DNA of 6,579 bases from Chloroflexota bacterium (GTDB taxonomy: Bacteria; Chloroflexota; UBA6077; CF-72), in contig JAFAWJ010000821.1 of NCBI GenBank assembly GCA_019242065.1, forward strand, positions 1-6,579. Reading direction: 5' to 3'. Below the pieces are notes generated by a model. The model was not told where the DNA came from. It saw only the letters and a program-made list of their open reading frames with translations, and did no database searches. Of this stretch, positions 1 through 6,579 are shown in pieces. The translations under genes were made by a program, and so were the position numbers. The first letter of the stretch is position 1, and the number at the start of each line of letters is the position of its first letter.

Positions 1-530
1 GGATGCCAAGCCGGTCGCAGGCCGCCTCGCCGAGATCGACCTCGGATCCGAGATACGCTGCGTGCTTTGGATCGATTGATCGCTCAGCGCTAGCTGGATC
101 CGCTCGAGTAGCGCCTGAACGGAGCGGGCGAGCCTGGCAAACGTATGTAGGCCCGAGTACAGGATCGAAGAAGTCGGACGGGATCAGCCGCTGCCCGGTC
201 ATGTATTGGGTCAGCGCTTCGGAGCGGGCCGGCGGCGAGGAGCTGAGGCTGCGGCCTGGGCTGCGCTGGCGGTCGGCCATCGCGCACGTCCTCGATGTCG
301 ACCTCTTCGAGGTGGTGCGCGAGGACAGTCTGGCGTCCGTGCAGGTCGGGCTGTCGGGCGCGTCGACCAGCTCACGGGTCGACGCCAGCGGCTCGACTCG
401 ACGACAGCCTTCCTCACAGCATGACACAGACCGAGTGGAGGCCGCGCGGCGGGTCTCGGGCGAGCTCACGTGTTGGGGCTCGTTGAGCTTCTCGAGACGA
501 ACCGCCTTCTGACCGAACGGCACGGGCTTG

Positions 531-564
531 CGTCAACCTGACGGTACCGGACTTCGGACCGGTA
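531..564. repeat. Two adjacent small hairpins, one with a UUCG loop
   Basis: CGTCA (531-535) pairs with TGACG (539-543) across three bases. Immediately after, TACCGG (545-550) pairs with CCGGTA (559-564), with an internal C-G pair closing a TTCG tetraloop in the plus sense and one A-A mismatch. There is no T-run on either side. The side-by-side placement is suggestive of an RNA 3' structure, but nothing else supports a role. Confidence 0.3.
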
Positions 565-618
565 GAGATTCGCTCGGTAGCAAAGCACGTGGTACGCATA
601 TGAGCAAGGTCGCCTGCA

Positions 619-651
619 AATGATGCGCGGTTTATGCCGAATTGCATCATT
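619..651. repeat. Inverted repeat / nested stem-loop downstream of the operon
   Basis: AATGATGC (619-626) and GCATCATT (644-651) are perfect 8-bp complements around a 17-base centre, which itself holds CGG (628-630) facing CCG (637-639). The local sequence is lower in GC than the flanking DNA. No T-run follows on either strand, so it is not a standard intrinsic terminator. It could be an operator, a factor-independent 3' end structure, or chance. Confidence 0.4.
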
Positions 652-956
652 GCGGACGGTGCTACATTCTGACATTTACTTCGGTGAGGAACCGCCCTGG
701 GAGTGGGTGATCGATCCGACGTGGATGTGTCACACGTAGCAAATGCGGAGGCGCTTGATGTCCCGAACTGGGCCCTGTGAGCCGTTCAGGATCAGTCATG
801 CACGCGAGGCTCGGGCGGGGCGTTCTCCAGCGCGTGACCAGCGATAGACTCACGCTGCTGTTCAACCAGCAGCCCAGTTTCACCGGCAACGCTACAACAG
901 GTCGGTGGCAGCTGATCGTGAAGGCGAAGTGGAGCGAGAAGCACAACCGGACCCAT

Positions 957-2282
957 CTACGTCGCGGATTCCCGCACGCCGGTGGCCACCGCACCCAGGT
1001 CAGGCGTGCCACGATAGTCGACCTCGATGCGGGCGTGACGGTCGCTCCAGTCGCGCAGGTCTTCCAGTCCGAAGCCCAGCCCACGGCCGAGGGTGAACAG
1101 ATAGCCGTGACCGAGGCTGTCCTCCAGGCGAAAGCGGTCCTCCTGGGCCAACGTCACCACGCCGATAACAGTCCCCTGGGTAGCCAAGTTTGCACGCGGA
1201 ACCCGACCGTGTTTGTTGCCGCCTGAGGCAACCGGCTGCGAGCGCGTCGGCGTTTGTCCTGTGCCGGTAGTACCGGTATAGGTAAAGTAGGCGTGCGGAT
1301 CCAGGGCGGACTGCTGGCCCGCTTCCGTCCACGCAAAGCGTGTGGCCAATGCGCCCAGCAGAACTAGCACCGAGCGGAGCACGTCCCAGCCTTCGGGGAG
1401 CACCAGCGGTGCGAGCATGCCCAGGCCAATGCTTCCTAAACCGAAGGGCCAGGCCCACCTACCTCGCACCAGCGGACGCGCAAGTCCGCGCAGGGTTGCC
1501 AACGACGCGACGGTCAGCGCCAGCTCGGTCCACGCGATGCCGCGTTCGGCCCGCCCGAGCCGCGCACGGGTGGCTTTACTGCCCACCCCGAAAGCGCGCT
1601 CCGTCAGGACGCTCGCGGCAACGCCGCTCGACATTGCCGACGACAGGAACAGCGGCGGCAGGAGGCGGTAATTGGCCGCCCACAACGGTACGTTGGTCGA
1701 CGTCAGCAGCAGGCCGGTGTAGCTGCCGACGTACCATGCCGGAAGCACACCCAACCACGTCAGCGGCCGCATGGCTCGCCCGACCAGACGTGGCGGCGCG
1801 CGGCGCTCGCCCAACCAGCGCAGCACGTCGACGAACGCGGCGAGTCCGCCAAAGATGCCAAACACCGTCAGCGCCCATGAGCCGGTGTTCATCACGGAGC
1901 GCGGCTTGATGACGCGCAGCATGTTCAGGAAGCGCTCGGGACGGCCCAGATCGGCGATTAGCAAGAGTGGGCTCAGGAGCAGCCCCAGCAGAGCGACCAC
2001 GTGTCCCGCCCGCACGAAGTTGCGGTCCTCGCGACGACCGACAATATCTGCCAGCGTCGCGGCGATATACGCACCGCCTGCGGTTCCGCCGACAAAGAAG
2101 TACGCGGGCACGAACCATTTCCACTCGGGTGGCTTTATCGCCGGCATGCCGAAATACGAAGCCCCCTCGGGCGACTGGTGCGCTCGCCCATCCGCCTGGA
2201 GGCCTGGCGCATGTCCATCGAGGTATTCCGGCGCCAGTGAAGCACGGAACTCGGTTTGCTTCAGCGTGTCGCGCAAAGTCAT
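957..2282 (-). CDS. nrfD: NrfD/PsrC-family membrane subunit of formate dehydrogenase, with extra C-terminal domain
   Basis: This 441-residue protein is the predicted membrane anchor and quinone-reactive subunit, taking the place of cytochrome b (FdnI). After a polar N-terminus and the segment PPEWKWFVPAYFFVGGTAGG, I see about eight hydrophobic helices (near 57-80, 90-111, 135-155, 174-195, 205-226, 248-266, 275-295, 299-317). The motif DLGRPERFLNMLRV after helix 2 is typical of the NrfD (polysulfide reductase membrane subunit) family. There is no pattern of membrane histidines for haem b. Beyond residue 330 comes a Gly/Thr/Ser-rich linker (about 336-365) and a soluble 75-residue region (about 366-441) with predicted beta-strand character, which standard NrfD proteins lack. 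The start ATG overlaps the beta stop (ATGA); no strong Shine-Dalgarno precedes it, consistent with coupling. The family call is firm; the role of the tail is unknown. Confidence 0.9.
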   Translation of the reverse strand: MTLRDTLKQTEFRASLAPEYLDGHAPGLQADGRAHQSPEGASYFGMPAIKPPEWKWFVPAYFFVGGTAGGAYIAATLADIVGRREDRNFVRAGHVVALLGLLLSPLLLIADLGRPERFLNMLRVIKPRSVMNTGSWALTVFGIFGGLAAFVDVLRWLGERRAPPRLVGRAMRPLTWLGVLPAWYVGSYTGLLLTSTNVPLWAANYRLLPPLFLSSAMSSGVAASVLTERAFGVGSKATRARLGRAERGIAWTELALTVASLATLRGLARPLVRGRWAWPFGLGSIGLGMLAPLVLPEGWDVLRSVLVLLGALATRFAWTEAGQQSALDPHAYFTYTGTTGTGQTPTRSQPVASGGNKHGRVPRANLATQGTVIGVVTLAQEDRFRLEDSLGHGYLFTLGRGLGFGLEDLRDWSDRHARIEVDYRGTPDLGAVATGVRESAT

Positions 2283-3211
2283 GTGCGTCTCAACAGTGCC
2301 AATACGGTGACACCCGCCAGAAACCCACCGGTCACCAGGCTGCCTATCAGCCCCGGCAGGATCTGCCGTGCGGGCAGTCTCGGCTCGGCCGGCAGGCCAT
2401 AGACGTTCGGATGGTCCGTGAGCAAGAAGAAGCTGTGCAGGCTGCCGACCCCGTGCGTGGCGCCCAGGCCGTCCGGGTCGCCGTACAATCTGGCGCTGGC
2501 AAAGCCCTTTTCGTGGAGCGCCGTCACACGTTGGCTGGCTCGCTCGCGCAGCTCGTCAATCGGTCCGAACTGGATGGAGTCCGTCGGGCATGACTTGGCA
2601 CACGCAGGCTCCAGTCCACCTTTCAAACGGTCGTAGCACAGCGTACATTTGTGCGCCGTCCCTCCGCCCGTTTCGTCGGCGGAAATCACTCCATACGGAC
2701 AGGAGGGAATACAGTACTTGCACCCGTTGCAAATATCTTGCTGAACCAGGACTGTTCCGAACTCGGTTCTGGTAATGGCGCCCGTCGGACACGCCTCCAG
2801 ACAACCGGCGTGCTCGCAATGTTTGCAGATATCACTGAGGAAGAGCCAGCGAGGGTCGCTTTCGTCGCGAGCGCCCGGCTGCTCCACGAATTTGACGTGA
2901 CGCCAGGTGGTCGCGCCGAGACTATGCGTGTTGTCGTAGCTGGTGCCGAGGAACTCCAGCCCATCAGCCGGCAGATGATTCCACTGCTTGCAGGCAACTT
3001 CGCACGCTTTGCAGCCGATGCACAGTGTCGTGTCCGTAAAAAAGCCGTACGTTCGACCGGCTTCGATACTGACGCCTGCGGTCAGCGTGGACTCGCCGTC
3101 AGGCGCGTGAGGTGGCTCAACCTGATAGCGATCGTAGACTGGTGCCGCCGTTTCCGCGCTGCCGCTGCGGTGCTCGTTCCGTGGAAACGCCTCGTATCCG
3201 TTGATACTCAT
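2279..3211 (-). CDS. fdnH: Formate dehydrogenase iron-sulfur (beta) subunit, four [4Fe-4S] clusters
   Basis: This 310-residue electron-transfer subunit links the catalytic subunit to the membrane subunit. Four ferredoxin-type cysteine groups are visible: Cys64/67/70/74 (CIGCKACEVAC), Cys129/132/137/141, Cys161/164/167/171 (CNGCKYCIPSC) and Cys189/192/204/208. By the usual crossover they build four [4Fe-4S] clusters, as in FdnH/FdoH. A hydrophobic segment at about 284-307, followed by RRT, is a single C-terminal membrane anchor like that of E. coli FdnH (294 residues). The first 50 residues are polar and variable. The ATG overlaps the alpha stop as ATGA, and AGGAG lies 3 bases upstream of it, a short spacing that fits coupled translation. 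The stop overlaps the nrfD start in the same way. The segment could be confused with DMSO-reductase-type DmsB or NrfC proteins, but the operon partner and the C-terminal anchor favour formate dehydrogenase. Confidence 0.93.
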   Translation of the reverse strand: MSINGYEAFPRNEHRSGSAETAAPVYDRYQVEPPHAPDGESTLTAGVSIEAGRTYGFFTDTTLCIGCKACEVACKQWNHLPADGLEFLGTSYDNTHSLGATTWRHVKFVEQPGARDESDPRWLFLSDICKHCEHAGCLEACPTGAITRTEFGTVLVQQDICNGCKYCIPSCPYGVISADETGGGTAHKCTLCYDRLKGGLEPACAKSCPTDSIQFGPIDELRERASQRVTALHEKGFASARLYGDPDGLGATHGVGSLHSFFLLTDHPNVYGLPAEPRLPARQILPGLIGSLVTGGFLAGVTVLALLRRT

Positions 3212-6200
3212 CTTCTCCTACCTGACCGAAGGTTGCACGTGAACGCCTTCGCTTCATGAATACTCACGTTCGGATCGCCGACCATGGCCGCCAGGGTATT
3301 GGCGACATCACCCTGGGCGATGCCCATATACCCGAAGTGCCAGGGCATGCCGACCACATGAACCACGCGTCCTTCCAGGCGCAATGGGCGGAGCCGTGTC
3401 GTCACAAGAGCACGCGCTTCGACTTCGCCGCGCTTGGTCCACAGCGTAACCCAACCGCCGTTGACGACGCCGCGTTCCGCGGCTAATTCCTGGCTGATCT
3501 CCACGAATGCCGTCGGCTGGATTTCGGCCAGCCATGCCAGGTAGCGGGTCATGGTCCCGCCGGTGTGGTGCTCTGTGAGCCGATACGTCGTGATGACGTA
3601 CGGGAACTCAGGGTCGGCAGGTGCCTGGTACTCGTTGCCACGCTTCGGCCAGAGCTTGGCAATTGGATTGGACTGCTGGGCGTAGAGAAGATTCCGAACC
3701 GGTGATTCGATTGGCTCGTAGTGGGTTGGCAACGGACCATCCTGCAGTCCGGCTGGGACGTACAACCAGCCCAGCCCGTCCGCCATCATGATGAACGGCG
3801 CGGTGCCGCTGTGCGCATCCAGCCCGCGCGGATCGGAACTCCAGTCCGGCTCGAAGTCCGGATGCTTGGTGCGCGGGAAGTCGGGGACGTCGTAGCCCTC
3901 CCACTGGCCTTTCGCCGCGTCCCACCAGATGTAGCGCTTGCGCTCAGACCACGGCTTCCCGACTGGATCGGCCGCGGCGCGGTTGTACAGCATGCGCCGA
4001 TTTGCCGGCCATGCGTAGCCCCAGTTGAGATGCGTTCCGGCGCCCTCGGGGGGATCGGCGCAGCGATTGCGTGCGAGGTTCCGGCCCGGCTCGGGCATAA
4101 TCCCGCTGTAGATCCAGCAGCCGCACGCGGTAGAGCCATCGTCTTTCAGCTCGTTGAAGTCGTGGACGTGCGAGCCGTCGTCGACGTGGAAGCCGTTGAT
4201 CTCGCGCAGGACTGCTTCGACGTCGAGATCATGGCCCTTCCGCGGGTAGTCCCAGCTGAGGTCGAGCAACTGGCGGACGCGCATCGGTGTGTGGTCCGGC
4301 TCCGCCTCGTACAGCGAGCGAAGGCGGTTGCCAAGCTCGGACATGAACCAGGGTTCAGAACGGGCATCGGCTGGTGGATCCACCGCCCGGTCATGCCACT
4401 GGATGAGACGGTGCGTATTCGTCAGCGTGCCTTCCTTCTCGGCCGGCAGCGCCGCCGGCAGCAAGAAGATCTCGGTTTTGATCTGTCGCGGGTCCAGCGT
4501 GCCATTGTGCACCTCCGGCGAGGTACGCCAGAAGGCTGCCGTTTCGTTTTCGAACGCGTCACGGACGACCATCCAGTCAAGATTCGCCAGTCCGCGGCGG
4601 ACGAAGCCTGCGTCCTGGCCACCGACTGCGGGGTTCTGGCCCATGAGGAACAGGCCGGCGATCTGGCCAGCATGGATCGCCTGCATCATGGGCTGCTGGG
4701 AGTAGTCATCGCTGATGCGCGGCACGTGGTCGAAGCAAAAGTCGTTGGTCTCCTGAGCGGCGCCGCCATACCAGGCTTTCAGGAGGCTCACGATGTACTT
4801 CGGCGCGTTGGCCCACCACCCGGTGGGGCTGTACTCAACTCGGACGTAGTCAGCCAGACAGTCGTGGTTCTTCATCGTGTGCGGCTGGGCCAGGTAGCCG
4901 GGCAGCAGGTTGTACAGCGTGGGAATGTCCGTGCTGCCCTGGATCGTCGCGTGGCCGCGCAGCGCGAGGATCCCACCTCCGGGTCGGCCGATATTGCCGA
5001 GCAACTGTTGGAGAATTCCTGCCGCGCGAATGATCTGGACTCCAACCGTGTGCTGGGTCCATGCTACGGCATACGCGATGGAGCAGGTCCGCTCTCGTCC
5101 GGAGTTGGTGAGCAGCAATTCGGCGATATGCGAGAACTTCTCGGCCGAGACTCCGCAGATTCGCTCCACCATTTCGGGCGTGTACCGAGCGAAATGCCGC
5201 TTCAGGATCTGCAGGACGCACCGTGGATCCTGCATGCTCAGGTCCCGATCCGGCGGAACACGGTCCAGGCGCCCGACGTGCTCGCTGTACGCCTCCGTCG
5301 TCAGCGCCTTGCCATGGACTGGTGCGTGTGAGGTTTCGCTGTGGTATTGCCAGGTCGAAAAATCGTATTCGCGCTCGTCGTCGAGAAATCCGGAGAACAG
5401 GCCGTCGAGGTCCTCCGTATCCTGGAATCGGTCGCTCACGAGCGTGGCGGCGTTGGTATAGGTAGCCACGTACTCGTGGAAGAAGGGTTCGCTGTTCCAG
5501 CGTTGGCTGTTCAGGACAGCGTTGATAAGTCCGCCCAGAAACGCGAGATCGGTTCCGGGTCGGATCGCAGCGTGGATATCGGATGTCGCCGAGGTCCGCG
5601 TGAAGCGCGGATCCACGTGGATCACGGTTGCGCCGCGCTGCTTGGCCTGTGTGACGAAGCGGTAGGCCACCGGATGGTTCTCCGCCATGTTGACGCCCAT
5701 TATCAGGATGCACTGCGAGTTGGCCAGGTCCCATTCGGCGGTCGTCGCTGCACCGCGACCAAATGCCGTGCCCAGACCGGGCACCGAAGAGCTGTGTCAT
5801 ATGCGGGCCTGGTTTTCGATCCACACCATGCCCAGACCACCGCCAAACAACTTCTTGATCAGGTAATTCTCTTCGTTATCAAGCGTGGCGCCGCCCAGGC
5901 TGGCGATGTTCATGCATCGACTCGCGATACGGCCAGTCGCAGGATCTTCGGTTTGATACCCGCGGTCGCGAGTTTCCTTGACCAGGTGTGCGACGCGATC
6001 CATGGCCCAGTCCAGGGGCCGGTCCTCCCAGTGCTCCGAGTACGGAGACCTGTAGCGGACCGTCGTCACGCGGGCCGGATTGACCATCAGACTGAACGTG
6101 GCGGCCCCTTTGGGGCACAGCGTGCCGCCGTTGACGGGCGAGTGGGGATTCCCCTCGATGTTGATGATCTTCCCGCGTTTAACGTGGATCAGCTGGCTGC

Positions 6201-6417
6201 ATCCTACGGCGCAGTATGGACAGATTCCATTGACCACCGTGTCGGCTGAATCGGTACGTGCCCCGAGCGTCCGCGTGTAGCCGCTGATTGCGGTGCCGTC
6301 CAGGGCGAGCTGGTCAAAAGGTTGCCCGCTGCGCCAGGCGCGCAGATTTTGCCAGGCCGGCCAGCGCGCCAGCGTGTTCAGGACCGCCTGAGCTTGGTGC
6401 GGCATTGCGCCCCGCAT
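3208..6417 (-). CDS. fdnG: Formate dehydrogenase catalytic (alpha) subunit, selenocysteine-containing, Mo/W-bis-MGD
   Basis: This subunit oxidises formate to CO2 and passes two electrons to the beta subunit. Read through the in-frame TGA at 5797-5799, it is 1069 residues (E. coli FdnG is about 1015). Seen from the chosen ATG (6417): the N-terminal [4Fe-4S] motif CPYCAVGC with Cys66, Cys69 and Cys73, then LCPKG with Cys101 and the conserved Lys103; the stretch ENQARI-Sec207-His208; FGRGAATT; the MGD-binding segments GVNMAENHP and VDPRFTRTSA; WTQHTVG; LRGHATIQG; and a C-terminal molybdopterin-dinucleotide-binding domain (about 938-1060) beginning PYVITTYRLTEHHTGG. These align along the length with FdnG/FdoG. 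The start is chosen because AGGA lies 6 bases upstream and conserved sequence begins soon after; the frame stays open to a GTG at 6576, but that extension looks non-native. No twin-arginine signal is visible, unlike FdnG. The gene overlaps the beta subunit by ATGA. The function is nearly certain; the exact start is less so. Confidence 0.95.
5768..5784 (-). promoter_or_regulatory. SECIS hairpin for SelB-dependent UGA decoding
   Basis: In the mRNA sense this is GUGCCC, loop GGUCU, GGGCAC: a perfect 6-bp stem with a 5-base apical loop. The loop begins at the 19th base after the UGA, the same spacing as the GGUCU of E. coli fdhF. The loop sequence is the one contacted by SelB in that system. The bulged U in the E. 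coli upper stem is not evident in my hand fold, and the lower stem is weak. The element is also translated, as part of the codons following Sec. Confidence 0.88.
5797..5799 (-). other. In-frame UGA recoded as selenocysteine (Sec207)
   Basis: The TGA lies between codons for ENQARI and HSSSVPGLG, in one continuous frame: the downstream frame resumes without any shift. In E. coli FdnG the same place reads NQARV-Sec-HGPTVASL, and Sec is the Mo ligand. The next residue is the conserved active-site histidine. Homology continues on both sides, so termination here would leave a fragment of about 206 residues lacking most of the active site. Confidence 0.95.
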
Positions 6418-6579
6418 AGCAATTCCTGCGCCAGCGTGGCATCTCGCCCAGTCGACCGCACATGTCCGCGCGGGCCAGCACGCCAGCAGAATTCGCTGAG
6501 CGGTGAAGCAGCTGATCGCGACGATTCGCGGGCTGTCGGTGCTAGCCAGCTGTGCGTATATGTAGTCCAGCGACACCTA
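6418..6579 (-). other. Leader region upstream of the formate dehydrogenase operon
   Basis: Besides the ribosome-binding site, I see no convincing -35/-10 pair and no hairpin worth calling. The alpha-subunit frame remains open here back to a TAG at 6577-6579, with GTG at 6576. The 53 residues this would add are rich in Cys, Trp and Ala and carry no twin-arginine motif, so they are more likely untranslated. The promoter may lie beyond the window. Confidence 0.4.
6423..6427 (-). promoter_or_regulatory. Ribosome-binding site deciding the alpha-subunit start
   Basis: AGGAA reads towards the ATG at 6417, with 6 bases between AGGA and the start codon. A second in-frame ATG at 6405 has only a GGGG run very close to it, and the far upstream GTG at 6576 is at the window edge, so its upstream signals cannot be seen. 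This makes 6417 the best start. Confidence 0.55.

Larger units (their letters stand above)
1..956. other. Region without a confident gene, downstream of the formate dehydrogenase operon
   Basis: I could not assign any conserved protein or RNA gene here. Several long open frames exist on both strands, as expected at high GC. On the plus strand a frame at 3-512 has strongly GC-rich third positions between about 230 and 360. On the minus strand a frame is open from about 534 to the left edge, with an ATG at 280 preceded by GAGGA at 8-base spacing, giving a possible gene running off the window. In a third frame (minus, about 290-370) the residues also look natural. Coding-like character that jumps between frames and strands suggests decayed sequence or chance. 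The part from about 590 to 760 is lower in GC and holds an inverted repeat; no promoter, terminator with T-run, tRNA or CRISPR repeat was seen. Confidence 0.5.

Noticed and set aside
545..564. Intrinsic terminator for the operon
   Set aside because: The hairpin is present but no T-run follows it in the minus-strand direction.
530..620. A tRNA, in particular tRNA-Sec (selC), as a neighbour of the selenoprotein gene
   Set aside because: The hairpin at 545-564 briefly resembles an anticodon arm, but there is no 7-base loop, no matching acceptor stem and no T-arm sequence.
758..846. Short plus-strand ORF starting at ATG 758 behind GGAGG (747-751)
   Set aside because: The Shine-Dalgarno spacing is good, but the frame ends after about 28 codons, the product is Arg/Ala/Pro-rich and overlaps other open frames, so chance is the simpler reading.
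854..873. 7-bp hairpin GCTGCTG/CAGCAGC as a terminator
   Set aside because: No T-run on either strand, and a CTG-repeat-like stem arises easily by chance.
1340..2310. Several plus-strand open frames across nrfD
   Set aside because: They are antisense to the conserved NrfD helices and the DLGRPERF motif, and their translations are low-complexity Arg/Ala/Ser sequence.
3721..5331. 536-codon open frame on the plus strand
   Set aside because: It lies wholly antisense to the conserved alpha subunit; long antisense frames are common at high GC and its translation shows no family motif.
5341..6249. 302-codon open frame on the plus strand
   Set aside because: It is antisense to the alpha N-terminal region with its iron-sulfur motif and Sec codon; the translation is valine/arginine-rich shadow sequence.
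3208..6576. Formate dehydrogenase alpha subunit as a pseudogene or as two separate proteins
   Set aside because: The only interruption is a TGA at the known Sec position, in the same frame and followed by a correctly spaced SECIS hairpin.

Overview
The window carries one operon on the minus strand. It encodes a membrane-associated, selenocysteine-containing formate dehydrogenase, in the order catalytic subunit (6417 to 3208), four-cluster ferredoxin subunit (3211 to 2279) and NrfD-type membrane subunit (2282 to 957). Both gene junctions are 4-base ATGA overlaps, so the three chains are probably made by coupled translation from one mRNA. The predicted electron path is formate to the Mo(or W)-bis-MGD/Sec site, then the proximal [4Fe-4S] cluster, the four beta-subunit clusters, and quinone at the NrfD-like protein. 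No haem-binding FdnI-type cytochrome b is encoded here.

The catalytic gene looks like two ORFs because an in-frame TGA (5797-5799) interrupts it. The TGA sits exactly where FdnG/FdoG/FdhF carry selenocysteine, and it is followed at the E. coli fdhF spacing by a perfect 6-bp hairpin with a GGUCU loop, which is a bacterial SECIS element. I therefore call one 1069-residue selenoprotein, not a pseudogene. The host must have SelA, SelB, SelD and tRNA-Sec elsewhere; none is visible here.

The sequence is high in GC. The catalytic subunit lacks the twin-arginine leader of E. coli FdnG and matches, from memory, the version found in actinobacteria and thermophilic or soil Chloroflexota. I therefore favour one of those phyla, without being able to decide between them.

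The NrfD-like protein has about 100 extra C-terminal residues: a flexible linker and a small soluble domain that the family does not normally carry. This is the least expected feature of the operon.

Bases 1-956, downstream of the operon, contain no gene I can call with confidence. Coding-like signal is patchy and appears on both strands, and there are several inverted repeats without a T-run. This could be decayed DNA, the edge of a mobile element, or unrecognised genes cut by the window edge. Bases 6418-6579 are the leader of the operon; a ribosome-binding site is visible but no convincing promoter.
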